Shown: positions 1 to 5,019 of the stretch, piece by piece | How positions within the stretch are numbered: position 1 is the stretch's first letter | How the letters are laid out: the number at the start of each line of letters is the position of its first letter | Source of the DNA: Candidatus Brocadiia bacterium | GTDB lineage: Bacteria; Planctomycetota; MHYJ01; JACQXL01 | NCBI GenBank assembly: GCA_020062035.1 | Contig: JAGUXD010000013.1 | Span: 1-6,919, forward strand | Direction of reading: 5' to 3' | DNA: 6,919 bases | Made by a program: the position numbers and the translations under genes | Notes under the pieces: model-generated | What the model saw: only the letters and a program-made list of their open reading frames with translations | Databases searched by the model: none | What the model was told of the DNA's origin: nothing

Positions 1-604
1 CGCCGTCTCCGGCTTCAGCCAGCCGCCGCCGTCCGTCACGATGTAAATATTGATAACCCTTCTCACCCTTGAGATATTTGTCAAGAACCAATTCTATTCC
101 TTCCAGCGCCACTTCGTCATATCCCCGATAGCCGAGAAGATGCGACGCGAGAGTTCCTTTCGGATAAAACCTTTTATACTCCTTTGTAAGACCAAGTCCT
201 TTGATATTGAGAGATTTTAGTTTATTACTCGTTGCATCATCTATCCTCCGTTTTATCCAGATGAATAGTTTGTTTTCACTGCTCTGTTTGCTTATTTTGG
301 TGGATAGGTCAGAAAAATCCATACTTAAAACCTCTGTCAACTTCTTGATTTCATCAGGACGGTTATCAAGTTCTTTGGGAAGCGCATAGACCGAGTCAAC
401 CAGACGCGACATTGCCATAATTTTTCCATTACGGTCTAAAATCATACCTGTTTCAGGAATGGTCTCTACTTTTAGATATGCCTGAGATAGTTGAAGTGTC
501 TGGTATTTCTTATGCTGAAAGACCTGCAGGTAAAATAAACGAATAATAATGATGGCAAAAACAATCCCGATGATAGCGAAAAAAATACTGGCTCTTTTGC
601 TCAT
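1..604 (-). CDS. ftsI: Class B penicillin-binding protein, FtsI-like (N-terminal 201 residues, runs off the window)
   Basis: Class B PBPs are septal peptidoglycan transpeptidases. This fragment has a short cytoplasmic start (MSKRAS), a membrane anchor at about residues 6-28 rich in Ile, Val and Phe, then the periplasmic dimerisation domain. Visible family signatures are GMILDRNGKIMA at 53-64 (family form RGxIxDRNGxxLA), YPKGTLASHLLGY at 147-159 and EGIELVLDKYLKG at 168-180. The transpeptidase domain with SxxK, SxN and KTG lies beyond position 1 and cannot be checked. The ATG at 604-602 lies 4 nt after the ftsL stop, with only a weak SD (AGAG), so coupled translation is likely. Position 52 is Thr where the family normally has Arg before the Gly. 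Placement after ftsL and rsmH favours FtsI over an elongation-type PBP2; a SpoVD-like paralogue is the main alternative. Confidence 0.93.
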   Translation of the reverse strand, partial: MSKRASIFFAIIGIVFAIIIIRLFYLQVFQHKKYQTLQLSQAYLKVETIPETGMILDRNGKIMAMSRLVDSVYALPKELDNRPDEIKKLTEVLSMDFSDLSTKISKQSSENKLFIWIKRRIDDATSNKLKSLNIKGLGLTKEYKRFYPKGTLASHLLGYRGYDEVALEGIELVLDKYLKGEKGYQYLHRDGRRRLAEAGDG

Positions 605-608
605 ATCT

Positions 609-926
609 CTAACGGGGTTTATCGTGCAGAGAAATATTGTGTTCCTGGTTATCAGAGCCGTGTAAATGCTTATGTATCTCTTCTTTGGTCAATGCTACAG
701 GAGTAATCATTTGGCGTATCTCATTTTCTGATAATAGATATTGAGGTGATTTTAGAAAGGTCATCTTGAATTTTAACGCTCTCTGGCTATTGGAAACTTC
801 TTCTTTAATTTTAGTTAGTTGAGAGATTTGGTATCCCTGCCGAACGATTTGGATTTGTTGCCAGACTGTAATAAATCCCAGAGAGGTAATTAAGGCGACA
901 ATAATAAAAATTCGCTTAATGGTCAT
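609..926 (-). CDS. ftsL: FtsL-like cell division protein, single-pass membrane coiled coil
   Basis: This 105-residue protein has the FtsL/DivIC layout. A short basic cytoplasmic start (MTIKR) is followed by one hydrophobic membrane segment at about residues 6-22, then a polar helical stretch at about 24-60 with heptad-like hydrophobic spacing (predicted coiled coil), and a short His-rich, charged tail. FtsL is known to bridge FtsB/DivIC and FtsQ/DivIB and to help activate FtsWI at the septum. Sequence conservation in this family is low, so the call rests on topology, size and position between rsmH and ftsI. Its ATG at 926 shares bases with the rsmH stop (ATGA, 926-923), a classic coupling overlap. 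A GAGG SD lies 8 nt upstream, inside the end of rsmH. The stop is TAG at 611-609. Confidence 0.85.
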   Translation of the reverse strand: MTIKRIFIIVALITSLGFITVWQQIQIVRQGYQISQLTKIKEEVSNSQRALKFKMTFLKSPQYLLSENEIRQMITPVALTKEEIHKHLHGSDNQEHNISLHDKPR

Positions 927-1822
927 ATGTTTTTCCTCATCGCGACCCTTAATTTTGCACTTCTTGAAGCAGGATTTTCTCTCTTCTCTTTCAAGGAAGC
1001 CACAATCGGCTTTTTAGTAATTATCTCCAGAGGTCCCTGTTTCTGATAGTTTCTGAATGACTCTTTTACCAAACGGTCTTCTAAAGAATGGAAACTGATT
1101 ATTCCAACCCTGGCTCTGGGGTTAAGATAACGAACTATTCTTTCCAAAAAACCCTTAAGGTTATCTAATTCTTTATTTACCTCTATTCTGATTGCCTGAA
1201 AGACCCTTGTTGCCGGATGAATCCTTTGCCCTTTATAATGGACCGCTGATTTTACTATTTCTGCTAATTGAATCGTTGAGGTAATCTTTTTTCGTTTCCT
1301 GTAAGTAATTATTCTCTGGGCGATGTGTTTAGAAAATCGCTCCTCACCATAGAACCTGAATATTTTTATCAGGTTGTCTAATGAGTATTTGTTAATGACC
1401 TCTTGAGCGGTAAGAGGATTATCCAGAGACATCCTCATATCCAATATCGCCTCCTTCAGAAAACTAAAACCCCGATGAGATGTTTCTAATTGATATGAAG
1501 AAATCCCTAAATCCAGAAAAATTATATCTACTCCTTTCTGTCTCAATCGCTCTAATATTTTGCCGATATTGACAAAATTATCACAGAATAAATCTATAGA
1601 GCCGATTTCTTTACCAGTAGTTAAGAAAGAATTTAATCTTGTTTGCGTCTGAAACAGTGATTCTTTATCTAAATCTATACCAATCAACCGACCGTTCGGT
1701 TGTATCTTTTCTAAAAAGAGTTCTGAGTGACCTCCTAACCCGATAGTTGCGTCAATTACCACCTCGCCTGGCTGAGGTGAAAGATATTTAAGGACCTCTT
1801 GAACTAAAACTGGCTGATGCAC
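923..1822 (-). CDS. rsmH: 16S rRNA (cytosine-1402-N4)-methyltransferase RsmH (MraW)
   Basis: RsmH transfers a methyl group from S-adenosylmethionine to N4 of C1402 in the decoding centre of 16S rRNA. The 299-residue length is near the family norm of about 310. Signatures in order are DATIGLGGHS at 24-33 (SAM-binding loop), GIDLD at 48-52, DLGISSYQL at 104-112, LDMRM at 127-131, YGEERFS at 158-164, HPATRVFQAIRIEVN at 202-216, SFHSLEDR at 243-250 and NPASRSAKLR at 283-292. The start is GTG at 1822-1820. It is preferred because the resulting MHQPVL matches the conserved family N-terminus. No convincing SD precedes it, and the frame stays open upstream to a TAA at 1945-1943 without ATG, GTG or TTG. 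It lies 128 nt after the 91-residue ORF and overlaps ftsL by ATGA. Confidence 0.97.
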   Translation of the reverse strand: MHQPVLVQEVLKYLSPQPGEVVIDATIGLGGHSELFLEKIQPNGRLIGIDLDKESLFQTQTRLNSFLTTGKEIGSIDLFCDNFVNIGKILERLRQKGVDIIFLDLGISSYQLETSHRGFSFLKEAILDMRMSLDNPLTAQEVINKYSLDNLIKIFRFYGEERFSKHIAQRIITYRKRKKITSTIQLAEIVKSAVHYKGQRIHPATRVFQAIRIEVNKELDNLKGFLERIVRYLNPRARVGIISFHSLEDRLVKESFRNYQKQGPLEIITKKPIVASLKEKRENPASRSAKLRVAMRKNI

Positions 1823-1834
1823 AAAAATAATTGA

Positions 1835-1913
1835 ATAGTATAGGAATTTCTTTTTATAAGGATGCCAGTCCCGATGTCCATCGGGATTGTTCAGAGTATA
1901 GGCATTTCCTTTT
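1835..1913 (-). repeat. Imperfect 21-bp direct repeat pair (1835-1855 and 1893-1913)
   Basis: Read on the minus strand, 1913-1893 and 1855-1835 agree at 18 of 21 positions, with core GAAATxCCTATACT. They enclose 37 nt (1856-1892) that contain the hairpin. The arrangement resembles a local duplication or a small inserted element with flanking repeats. No transposase or terminal inverted repeats are visible, so the origin is inference. Confidence 0.6.
1869..1886. repeat. Hairpin with 8-bp perfect arms upstream of rsmH
   Basis: TCCCGATG and CATCGGGA are exact inverted arms around 2 nt. A real RNA loop would be 4 nt with a 7-bp stem. Neither strand has a following T-run, so it is not a standard Rho-independent terminator. 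It could be a transcript-processing or stability element, or part of a dispersed repeat. Confidence 0.7.
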
Positions 1914-1950
1914 CCTGTTCTCCTGGTTTCCTTATAAATAATTTATACCC

Positions 1951-2226
1951 TTATAACGTCGTGAACATTGCGGCGGCTCGCGCCAGAAGAGGAAACGACT
2001 TTTTTAACCTCTCCTGTTCTAATCTGCCCGCTAATGCATAAACATTATTACTTAAATCAACCTCAACAAGTTCAGGATGCGAAACGTGTAATCTTTCTAA
2101 TTTATGAAAAAGCGTGAAAATATCAGGTTCTAACTCCTTCACACGGGTCTCAAGCACATCCGAGGGTAGATTAGGCATCTCTTCTAACAATGCCTTAACC
2201 CTGTCAAAAGCCATCCCATTTTCCAT
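1951..2226 (-). CDS. Hypothetical 91-residue protein between mraZ and rsmH
   Basis: I do not recognise this protein. Evidence that it is real: an excellent SD (AAAGGAG, 6 nt before the ATG at 2226), location inside a co-directional operon, and a composition typical of a soluble helical protein. Residues 6-18 and 24-47 look amphipathic (for example VKALLEEM and IFTLFHKLERLH). A second helical half, at about 62-88, ends in the Ala-rich LLARAAAMF. There is no signal peptide, membrane segment, Cys cluster or known catalytic motif. Met5 is an in-frame alternative start but is worse placed relative to the SD. The gene starts 49 nt after mraZ and ends 128 nt before rsmH. A role in division or in regulating the cluster is only guilt by association. 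Confidence 0.8.
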   Translation of the reverse strand: MENGMAFDRVKALLEEMPNLPSDVLETRVKELEPDIFTLFHKLERLHVSHPELVEVDLSNNVYALAGRLEQERLKKSFPLLARAAAMFTTL

Positions 2227-2232
2227 ATATCG

Positions 2233-2239
2233 CTCCTTT
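2233..2239 (-). promoter_or_regulatory. Shine-Dalgarno site of the 91-residue ORF
   Basis: AAAGGAG on the minus strand, 6 nt before the ATG. It is among the strongest ribosome sites in the window. It supports both the reality and the start of the otherwise unrecognised ORF. Confidence 0.85.
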
Positions 2240-2244
2240 CTCTT

Positions 2245-2271
2245 TTCAGCGGGCGCTTCGGCGCTACTGAA
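2245..2271. repeat. GC-rich imperfect inverted repeat between mraZ and the 91-residue ORF
   Basis: The outer arms TTCAG (2245-2249) and CTGAA (2267-2271) and the inner arms GCGC (2253-2256) and GCGC (2261-2264) pair around a TTCG/CGAA loop, with a small asymmetric internal loop. It overlaps the end of neither gene and sits about 6 nt upstream of the SD at 2239. No T-run follows on the minus strand, so it is not a terminator. It is strikingly GC-rich for this AT-rich surrounding. Confidence 0.6.
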
Positions 2272-2275
2272 TAAT

Positions 2276-2746
2276 TTATTGTGATTTATAAATATATTTT
2301 TCTAATTGCGGTGAGATATTATTGAGCCAGACCGAGACCTCATTCCATTTTACCAAATCCCAGACCTCTATACGCGAGCCATTACCAATAATCATCACAT
2401 CCCTCTGCAACTGGGCAGATTTAATCAGCCGAACAGGAATTAAAATACGCCACTGGGAATCCAATCTACATAACTCTGTATCTGCTGTAATCTTCCTGAA
2501 ATACCACGCCGCTTCCTGGCTTTTTTTAGCAAGACCTTCAATCCATTCCAAACGGCTTCGCCAGACATCTGGCGGATAAACCTCAAGAAATTTACCAGAG
2601 ACATTCTGATACTCTACGCTATTCAGTGTTACATAGAGATTGGGATTATCAGAACTAAATAAATCAGATAGGGCTAAACGAAACTTCGCAGGGATTACCA
2701 ACCTCTTTTTTTTATCCAAAGTATAGTCAAATTGTCCTACAAACAT
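2276..2746 (-). CDS. mraZ: MraZ, transcriptional regulator of the division cluster (two SpoVT-AbrB-like domains)
   Basis: MraZ is an oligomeric DNA-binding protein that, in E. coli, represses its own promoter and the dcw cluster by binding repeated sites. The 156-residue length fits the family (about 145-155). Start MFVGQFDYTLDKKKRLVIPAK matches the family pattern MFxGxxxxxLDxKGRxxiPxx. The second repeat begins LDSQWRILIPVRL at 95-107, and GNGSRIEVWDLVKWNE at 121-136 matches the usual GxxxxxElWdxxxWxx. Unusually, the DxKGR glycine is replaced in both repeats, by Lys14 and Trp99. The ATG at 2746 has an AGAGGTG SD at 2757-2751. The gene opens the cluster, after a probable promoter with an inverted repeat. 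I am confident of the family; retention of normal DNA binding is untested. Confidence 0.95.
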   Translation of the reverse strand: MFVGQFDYTLDKKKRLVIPAKFRLALSDLFSSDNPNLYVTLNSVEYQNVSGKFLEVYPPDVWRSRLEWIEGLAKKSQEAAWYFRKITADTELCRLDSQWRILIPVRLIKSAQLQRDVMIIGNGSRIEVWDLVKWNEVSVWLNNISPQLEKYIYKSQ

Positions 2747-2750
2747 AGTT

Positions 2751-2757
2751 CACCTCT
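2751..2757 (-). promoter_or_regulatory. Shine-Dalgarno site of mraZ
   Basis: AGAGGTG on the minus strand, 4 nt before the ATG at 2746. It fixes the start that gives the family-typical MFxG N-terminus. Confidence 0.8.
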
Positions 2758-2765
2758 GGAATATT

Positions 2766-2782
2766 ATCCCACTTTATGGGAT
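2766..2782. promoter_or_regulatory. Inverted repeat, candidate operator upstream of mraZ
   Basis: ATCCCA (2766-2771) and TGGGAT (2777-2782) are perfect 6-bp arms around 5 nt, located 20 nt before the mraZ start and just downstream of the probable promoter. MraZ in E. coli binds TGGG-containing sites, but those are direct repeats; here the two TGGG units face each other. It could be an MraZ autoregulatory site, a site for another dimeric repressor, or a small mRNA hairpin near the SD. Confidence 0.45.
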
Positions 2783-2793
2783 TTTACTCTACT

Positions 2794-2822
2794 TCATTAC
2801 ACCTATATTATCGGTTTGTCAA
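2794..2822 (-). promoter_or_regulatory. Probable sigma-70-type promoter of the mraZ cluster
   Basis: A perfect TTGACA -35 lies at 2822-2817, preceded by a T7 run and AT-rich DNA. The -10 is less clear: TGTAAT at 2801-2796 matches well but with a 15-bp spacer, while TAATGA at 2799-2794 has a 17-bp spacer but a poor match. Position before mraZ and after the end of ybaB supports a separate transcription start for the division genes. Confidence 0.55.
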
Positions 2823-2823
2823 G

Positions 2824-2888
2824 AAAAAAACTTAATTTTTATTAAAATATTTTTATAGGAAGGGATATTTCTACGAAATGAACTAAAT
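2824..2888 (-). other. AT-rich gap after ybaB, no convincing terminator
   Basis: Downstream of the ybaB stop there are two weak hairpins: ATTTC/GAAAT at 2867-2879, without a T-run, and an AT-only 5-bp stem at 2832-2845 followed by one base and seven Ts (2830-2824). The second could act as a leaky terminator, but an all-AT stem would be very weak. Read-through from the chaperone genes into mraZ is therefore possible. Confidence 0.4.
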
Positions 2889-3230
2889 TTATGCAAAAGG
2901 CAGTTCTGGCAAGCCACCTAATCCACCTGTGATTTTAGCCATCTCTTGTTGGGCAAGTTGACGTGATTTTTCTAATCCCTGATTCACTGCGGCCATTACT
3001 AAATCGGCTAACATCTCTGTATCCTCTGTCCCGCTCAAGAGGGACACATCAGGACTTATCTTGATACCGACAATTTCCTGAGCGCCATTCACATACGCAA
3101 TAACTACACCGCCACCGGCTGAACCTTCCACTATCCTTTCTTTTAATTCACTCTGGACCTGCGCCATTTTATTCTGCATCTCTTCAGCCATTTTCTTGAG
3201 ATTGCCCAAATTCATACCCTTACCAAACAT
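2889..3230 (-). CDS. ybaB: YbaB/EbfC family nucleoid-associated DNA-binding protein
   Basis: YbaB/EbfC proteins are small dimers with a tweezer-like fold that bind DNA. Length (113 residues) and sequence fit the family. Met-rich helix 1 (LGNLKKMAEEMQNKMAQVQ, about 8-26) is followed by the basic and Glu-rich segment and the strand motif EGSAGGGVVIAYVNG at 35-49 (family GxaGgGlVkVtvnG). The segment IVGIKISPDV at 53-62 and C-terminal helix LADLVMAAVNQGLEKSRQL are also typical. The tail is Gly/Pro-rich, GGLGGLPELPFA. The ATG at 3230 lies 13 nt after the grpE stop, with SD AAGGA at 3242-3238. This gene usually sits between dnaX and recR; here it ends a chaperone operon, and neither partner is in the window. 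Confidence 0.95.
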   Translation of the reverse strand: MFGKGMNLGNLKKMAEEMQNKMAQVQSELKERIVEGSAGGGVVIAYVNGAQEIVGIKISPDVSLLSGTEDTEMLADLVMAAVNQGLEKSRQLAQQEMAKITGGLGGLPELPFA

Positions 3231-3243
3231 AGACCATTCCTTG

Positions 3244-3891
3244 TTATTCTTGAGTTTCTTTTGGTTTTACTGCAATTTTAACCTTAGCGACCCTGATGAG
3301 CCGGTCATGAAGTAAATAACCAACAGAGACCTCTTCTATAATTTCGTTTTCAGGATGCCCTGAATCTTCTACAACCCCCACGACCTCGTGGAAATTAGCA
3401 TCAAATTTCTCACCTATGGTCTTTATCTTTTTGACACCTCTTTTCTCAAGTATCCTGAAGATTTCCCGTTTTATCAGACCCACACCCTCTATAACGCATC
3501 TGGCATCATCAGAAAGTTTACAGGGCTCGGATATCTTTAAGGTCTGCTCAAAACTATCTATTGTAGGTAATAACTCCCGCAGGATATTTTCGTCCTGATA
3601 TTTTTCCCATGACTCCTTTTCCCGCTTAATTCGTTTCTGGTAGTTCAGAAAATCCGCCTGGACCCTCTGAAGAAGGTTCAGGAACTCGTTCCTTTCTTCA
3701 GCGACCTTGCGCAATTGCTCTATCTCTTCCTGTAATTTCTGCAATTGTTCAGCACTATCCTCAGCGGCTTTCTTGCAAGCAGTACCTTCCTGCTCTGGCT
3801 CGTTTTTTGTCTGGCTGATATTTTCTGGGCTTGCAGGAATACTTAGTACCGCTTCAGCGGGATTATCGCTTTTTCTTGTCTTCTCTTTCAT
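3244..3891 (-). CDS. grpE: GrpE, nucleotide exchange factor for DnaK
   Basis: GrpE dimers release ADP from Hsp70 (DnaK) and so drive its substrate cycle in the cytoplasm. This 215-residue protein has a disordered charged N-terminus (about 1-45), a long coiled-coil helix (about 46-100, including LQKLQEEIEQLRK and ADFLNYQKRIKRE), and the four-helix segment LLPTIDSFEQTL at 107-118. The C-terminal beta domain follows, with KTIGEKFDANFHEVV at 157-171 and EVSVGYLLHDRLIRVAKVKIA at 187-207. All are standard GrpE signatures. The ATG at 3891 is only 6 nt after the dnaJ stop, with no clear SD, so reinitiation from dnaJ translation is likely. dnaK, its obligate partner, is not in the window. The order dnaJ-grpE differs from the common grpE-dnaK-dnaJ. 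Confidence 0.97.
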   Translation of the reverse strand: MKEKTRKSDNPAEAVLSIPASPENISQTKNEPEQEGTACKKAAEDSAEQLQKLQEEIEQLRKVAEERNEFLNLLQRVQADFLNYQKRIKREKESWEKYQDENILRELLPTIDSFEQTLKISEPCKLSDDARCVIEGVGLIKREIFRILEKRGVKKIKTIGEKFDANFHEVVGVVEDSGHPENEIIEEVSVGYLLHDRLIRVAKVKIAVKPKETQE

Positions 3892-3897
3892 CTTTTG

Positions 3898-5016
3898 CTA
3901 TTTCGGTTCTTCCCAGAATTTGACCTTGCGCGCAGTATTAATATTAGAATGATTCTCGCTTGAGGCAAATTTATTAAGAAGTTCCTTCTGCTCTTTTGTC
4001 AGGTCTTTAGGGACTTCAACGACCACCCTGACTAATTGACTTCCTTGCTGTCTCCTTGTGTGAATATCAGGAAATCCGAGATTTTTCAATCTAAAGACCT
4101 GTCCATTTGTTGTGCCGGGCGGGATGGTCATTTTTACACTGTCATTAAGCGTCGGGACAGTTATCTCTGCTCCTAAAGTTGCCTGGCTGAAAGAGATAGG
4201 CATTTCTATAATGACATCGTTGTGATAGCGCTCAAAGACCGTATCAGGTGCGACAAAGACATCGCAATATAAATCACCGCGGGCAGAGCCGTCTGCTGAT
4301 GGCTCGCCTTCGCCACTGACCCGTAATCTTGTTCCGTCTTCTATACCAGCCGGGATTTTTATTTCTATCTCTCGTTCTTTACGGACGCGACCTGTCCCAT
4401 AACAGCTCTGACAAGATTCTTTAATAATTTTACCTTGACCTTGGCATTGAGGACAAGTTGTTCTGATTGTAAAAAAACTGTGTCCTTGCAGGACTTCACC
4501 TTTACCTTTACAGGTAGAGCAGGTAGTCAGGGCAGTTCCTTTTTTAGCACCTGAGCCACGGCATTCATCACAGATTTCATTTCGTTTAAGGGTAATTGTC
4601 TTTTTAGTTCCGCTGGCTGATTCCCTGAAAGAAACAGTTATTTCTACGCGGAGATGAGAGCCGCGCGGTTTTCTGCGACGGGGTCCACCAAAGAAACTGG
4701 AGAATAACGAATCGCCCTCAAATAAATCACTAAAGGCATCAAAGATATCCTCGTAACTGGTAAAGCCGCGGCTGGTATAACCAGAAAGCCCTTCGTGACC
4801 GAAGCGGTCGTAACTGGCTCTTTTATCAGGGTCGCTTAAGACCTCGTATGCCTCTGCGATTTCCTTAAACTTCTTTTCTGCCTCCTGTTTATTATCAGGA
4901 TTTTTGTCCGGATGGTATTTCAGGGCAAGTTTCCTGAATGCCTTTTTAATATCTTCCGCAGAAGCATTTCTGGGGACTCCCAGCAACCCATAATAATCTT
5001 TTTTACCGTCAGTCAT
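3898..5016 (-). CDS. dnaJ: DnaJ, Hsp40 co-chaperone with full zinc-finger domain
   Basis: DnaJ delivers unfolded substrates to DnaK and stimulates its ATPase. The 372 residues contain all type I parts. The J-domain is at about 7-71, with HPD at 35-37 and [20 protein letters not shown] linker at about 72-118 includes [11 protein letters not shown]. Four zinc-binding CxxCxGxG repeats follow: CDECRGSG at 149, CSTCKGKG at 166, CPQCQGQG at 188 and CQSCYGTG at 202. Two C-terminal beta domains follow, with [19 protein letters not shown] at 221-239 and [17 protein letters not shown] at 298-314. All eight zinc cysteines and HPD are intact, so the protein should be functional. The ATG at 5016 is 3 nt after the groEL stop, and no SD is visible, pointing to translational coupling to groEL. 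Confidence 0.98.
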   Translation of the reverse strand: MTDGKKDYYGLLGVPRNASAEDIKKAFRKLALKYHPDKNPDNKQEAEKKFKEIAEAYEVLSDPDKRASYDRFGHEGLSGYTSRGFTSYEDIFDAFSDLFEGDSLFSSFFGGPRRRKPRGSHLRVEITVSFRESASGTKKTITLKRNEICDECRGSGAKKGTALTTCSTCKGKGEVLQGHSFFTIRTTCPQCQGQGKIIKESCQSCYGTGRVRKEREIEIKIPAGIEDGTRLRVSGEGEPSADGSARGDLYCDVFVAPDTVFERYHNDVIIEMPISFSQATLGAEITVPTLNDSVKMTIPPGTTNGQVFRLKNLGFPDIHTRRQQGSQLVRVVVEVPKDLTKEQKELLNKFASSENHSNINTARKVKFWEEPK

Positions 5017-5019
5017 AAA

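Larger units (their letters stand above)
1823..1950 (-). other. Intergenic region upstream of rsmH: direct repeats flanking a hairpin
   Basis: This 128-nt gap contains a perfect-arm hairpin bracketed by imperfect direct repeats, both described separately. A purine-rich stretch at about 1909-1930 has SD-like runs (GGAG, AGGAAAAGGA) just before an ATG at 1907-1905. That ATG opens only a four-codon frame (MPIL then stop), so it is not called as a gene. I see no clear promoter. Confidence 0.6.

Noticed and set aside
1869..1886. Rho-independent terminator at the hairpin before rsmH
   Set aside because: No T-run follows on the minus strand, and termination here would cut off the essential downstream genes.
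1905..1907. ATG after an SD-like purine tract upstream of rsmH
   Set aside because: It opens only MPIL before a stop and is not in the rsmH frame.
1823..1942. N-terminal extension of rsmH into its open upstream frame
   Set aside because: No ATG, GTG or TTG in that frame, and the extension would precede the conserved MHxPVL family start.
2322..2579. 85-codon plus-strand frame opposite mraZ
   Set aside because: It lies entirely within the conserved mraZ coding sequence in antisense, with no SD, promoter or recognisable product.
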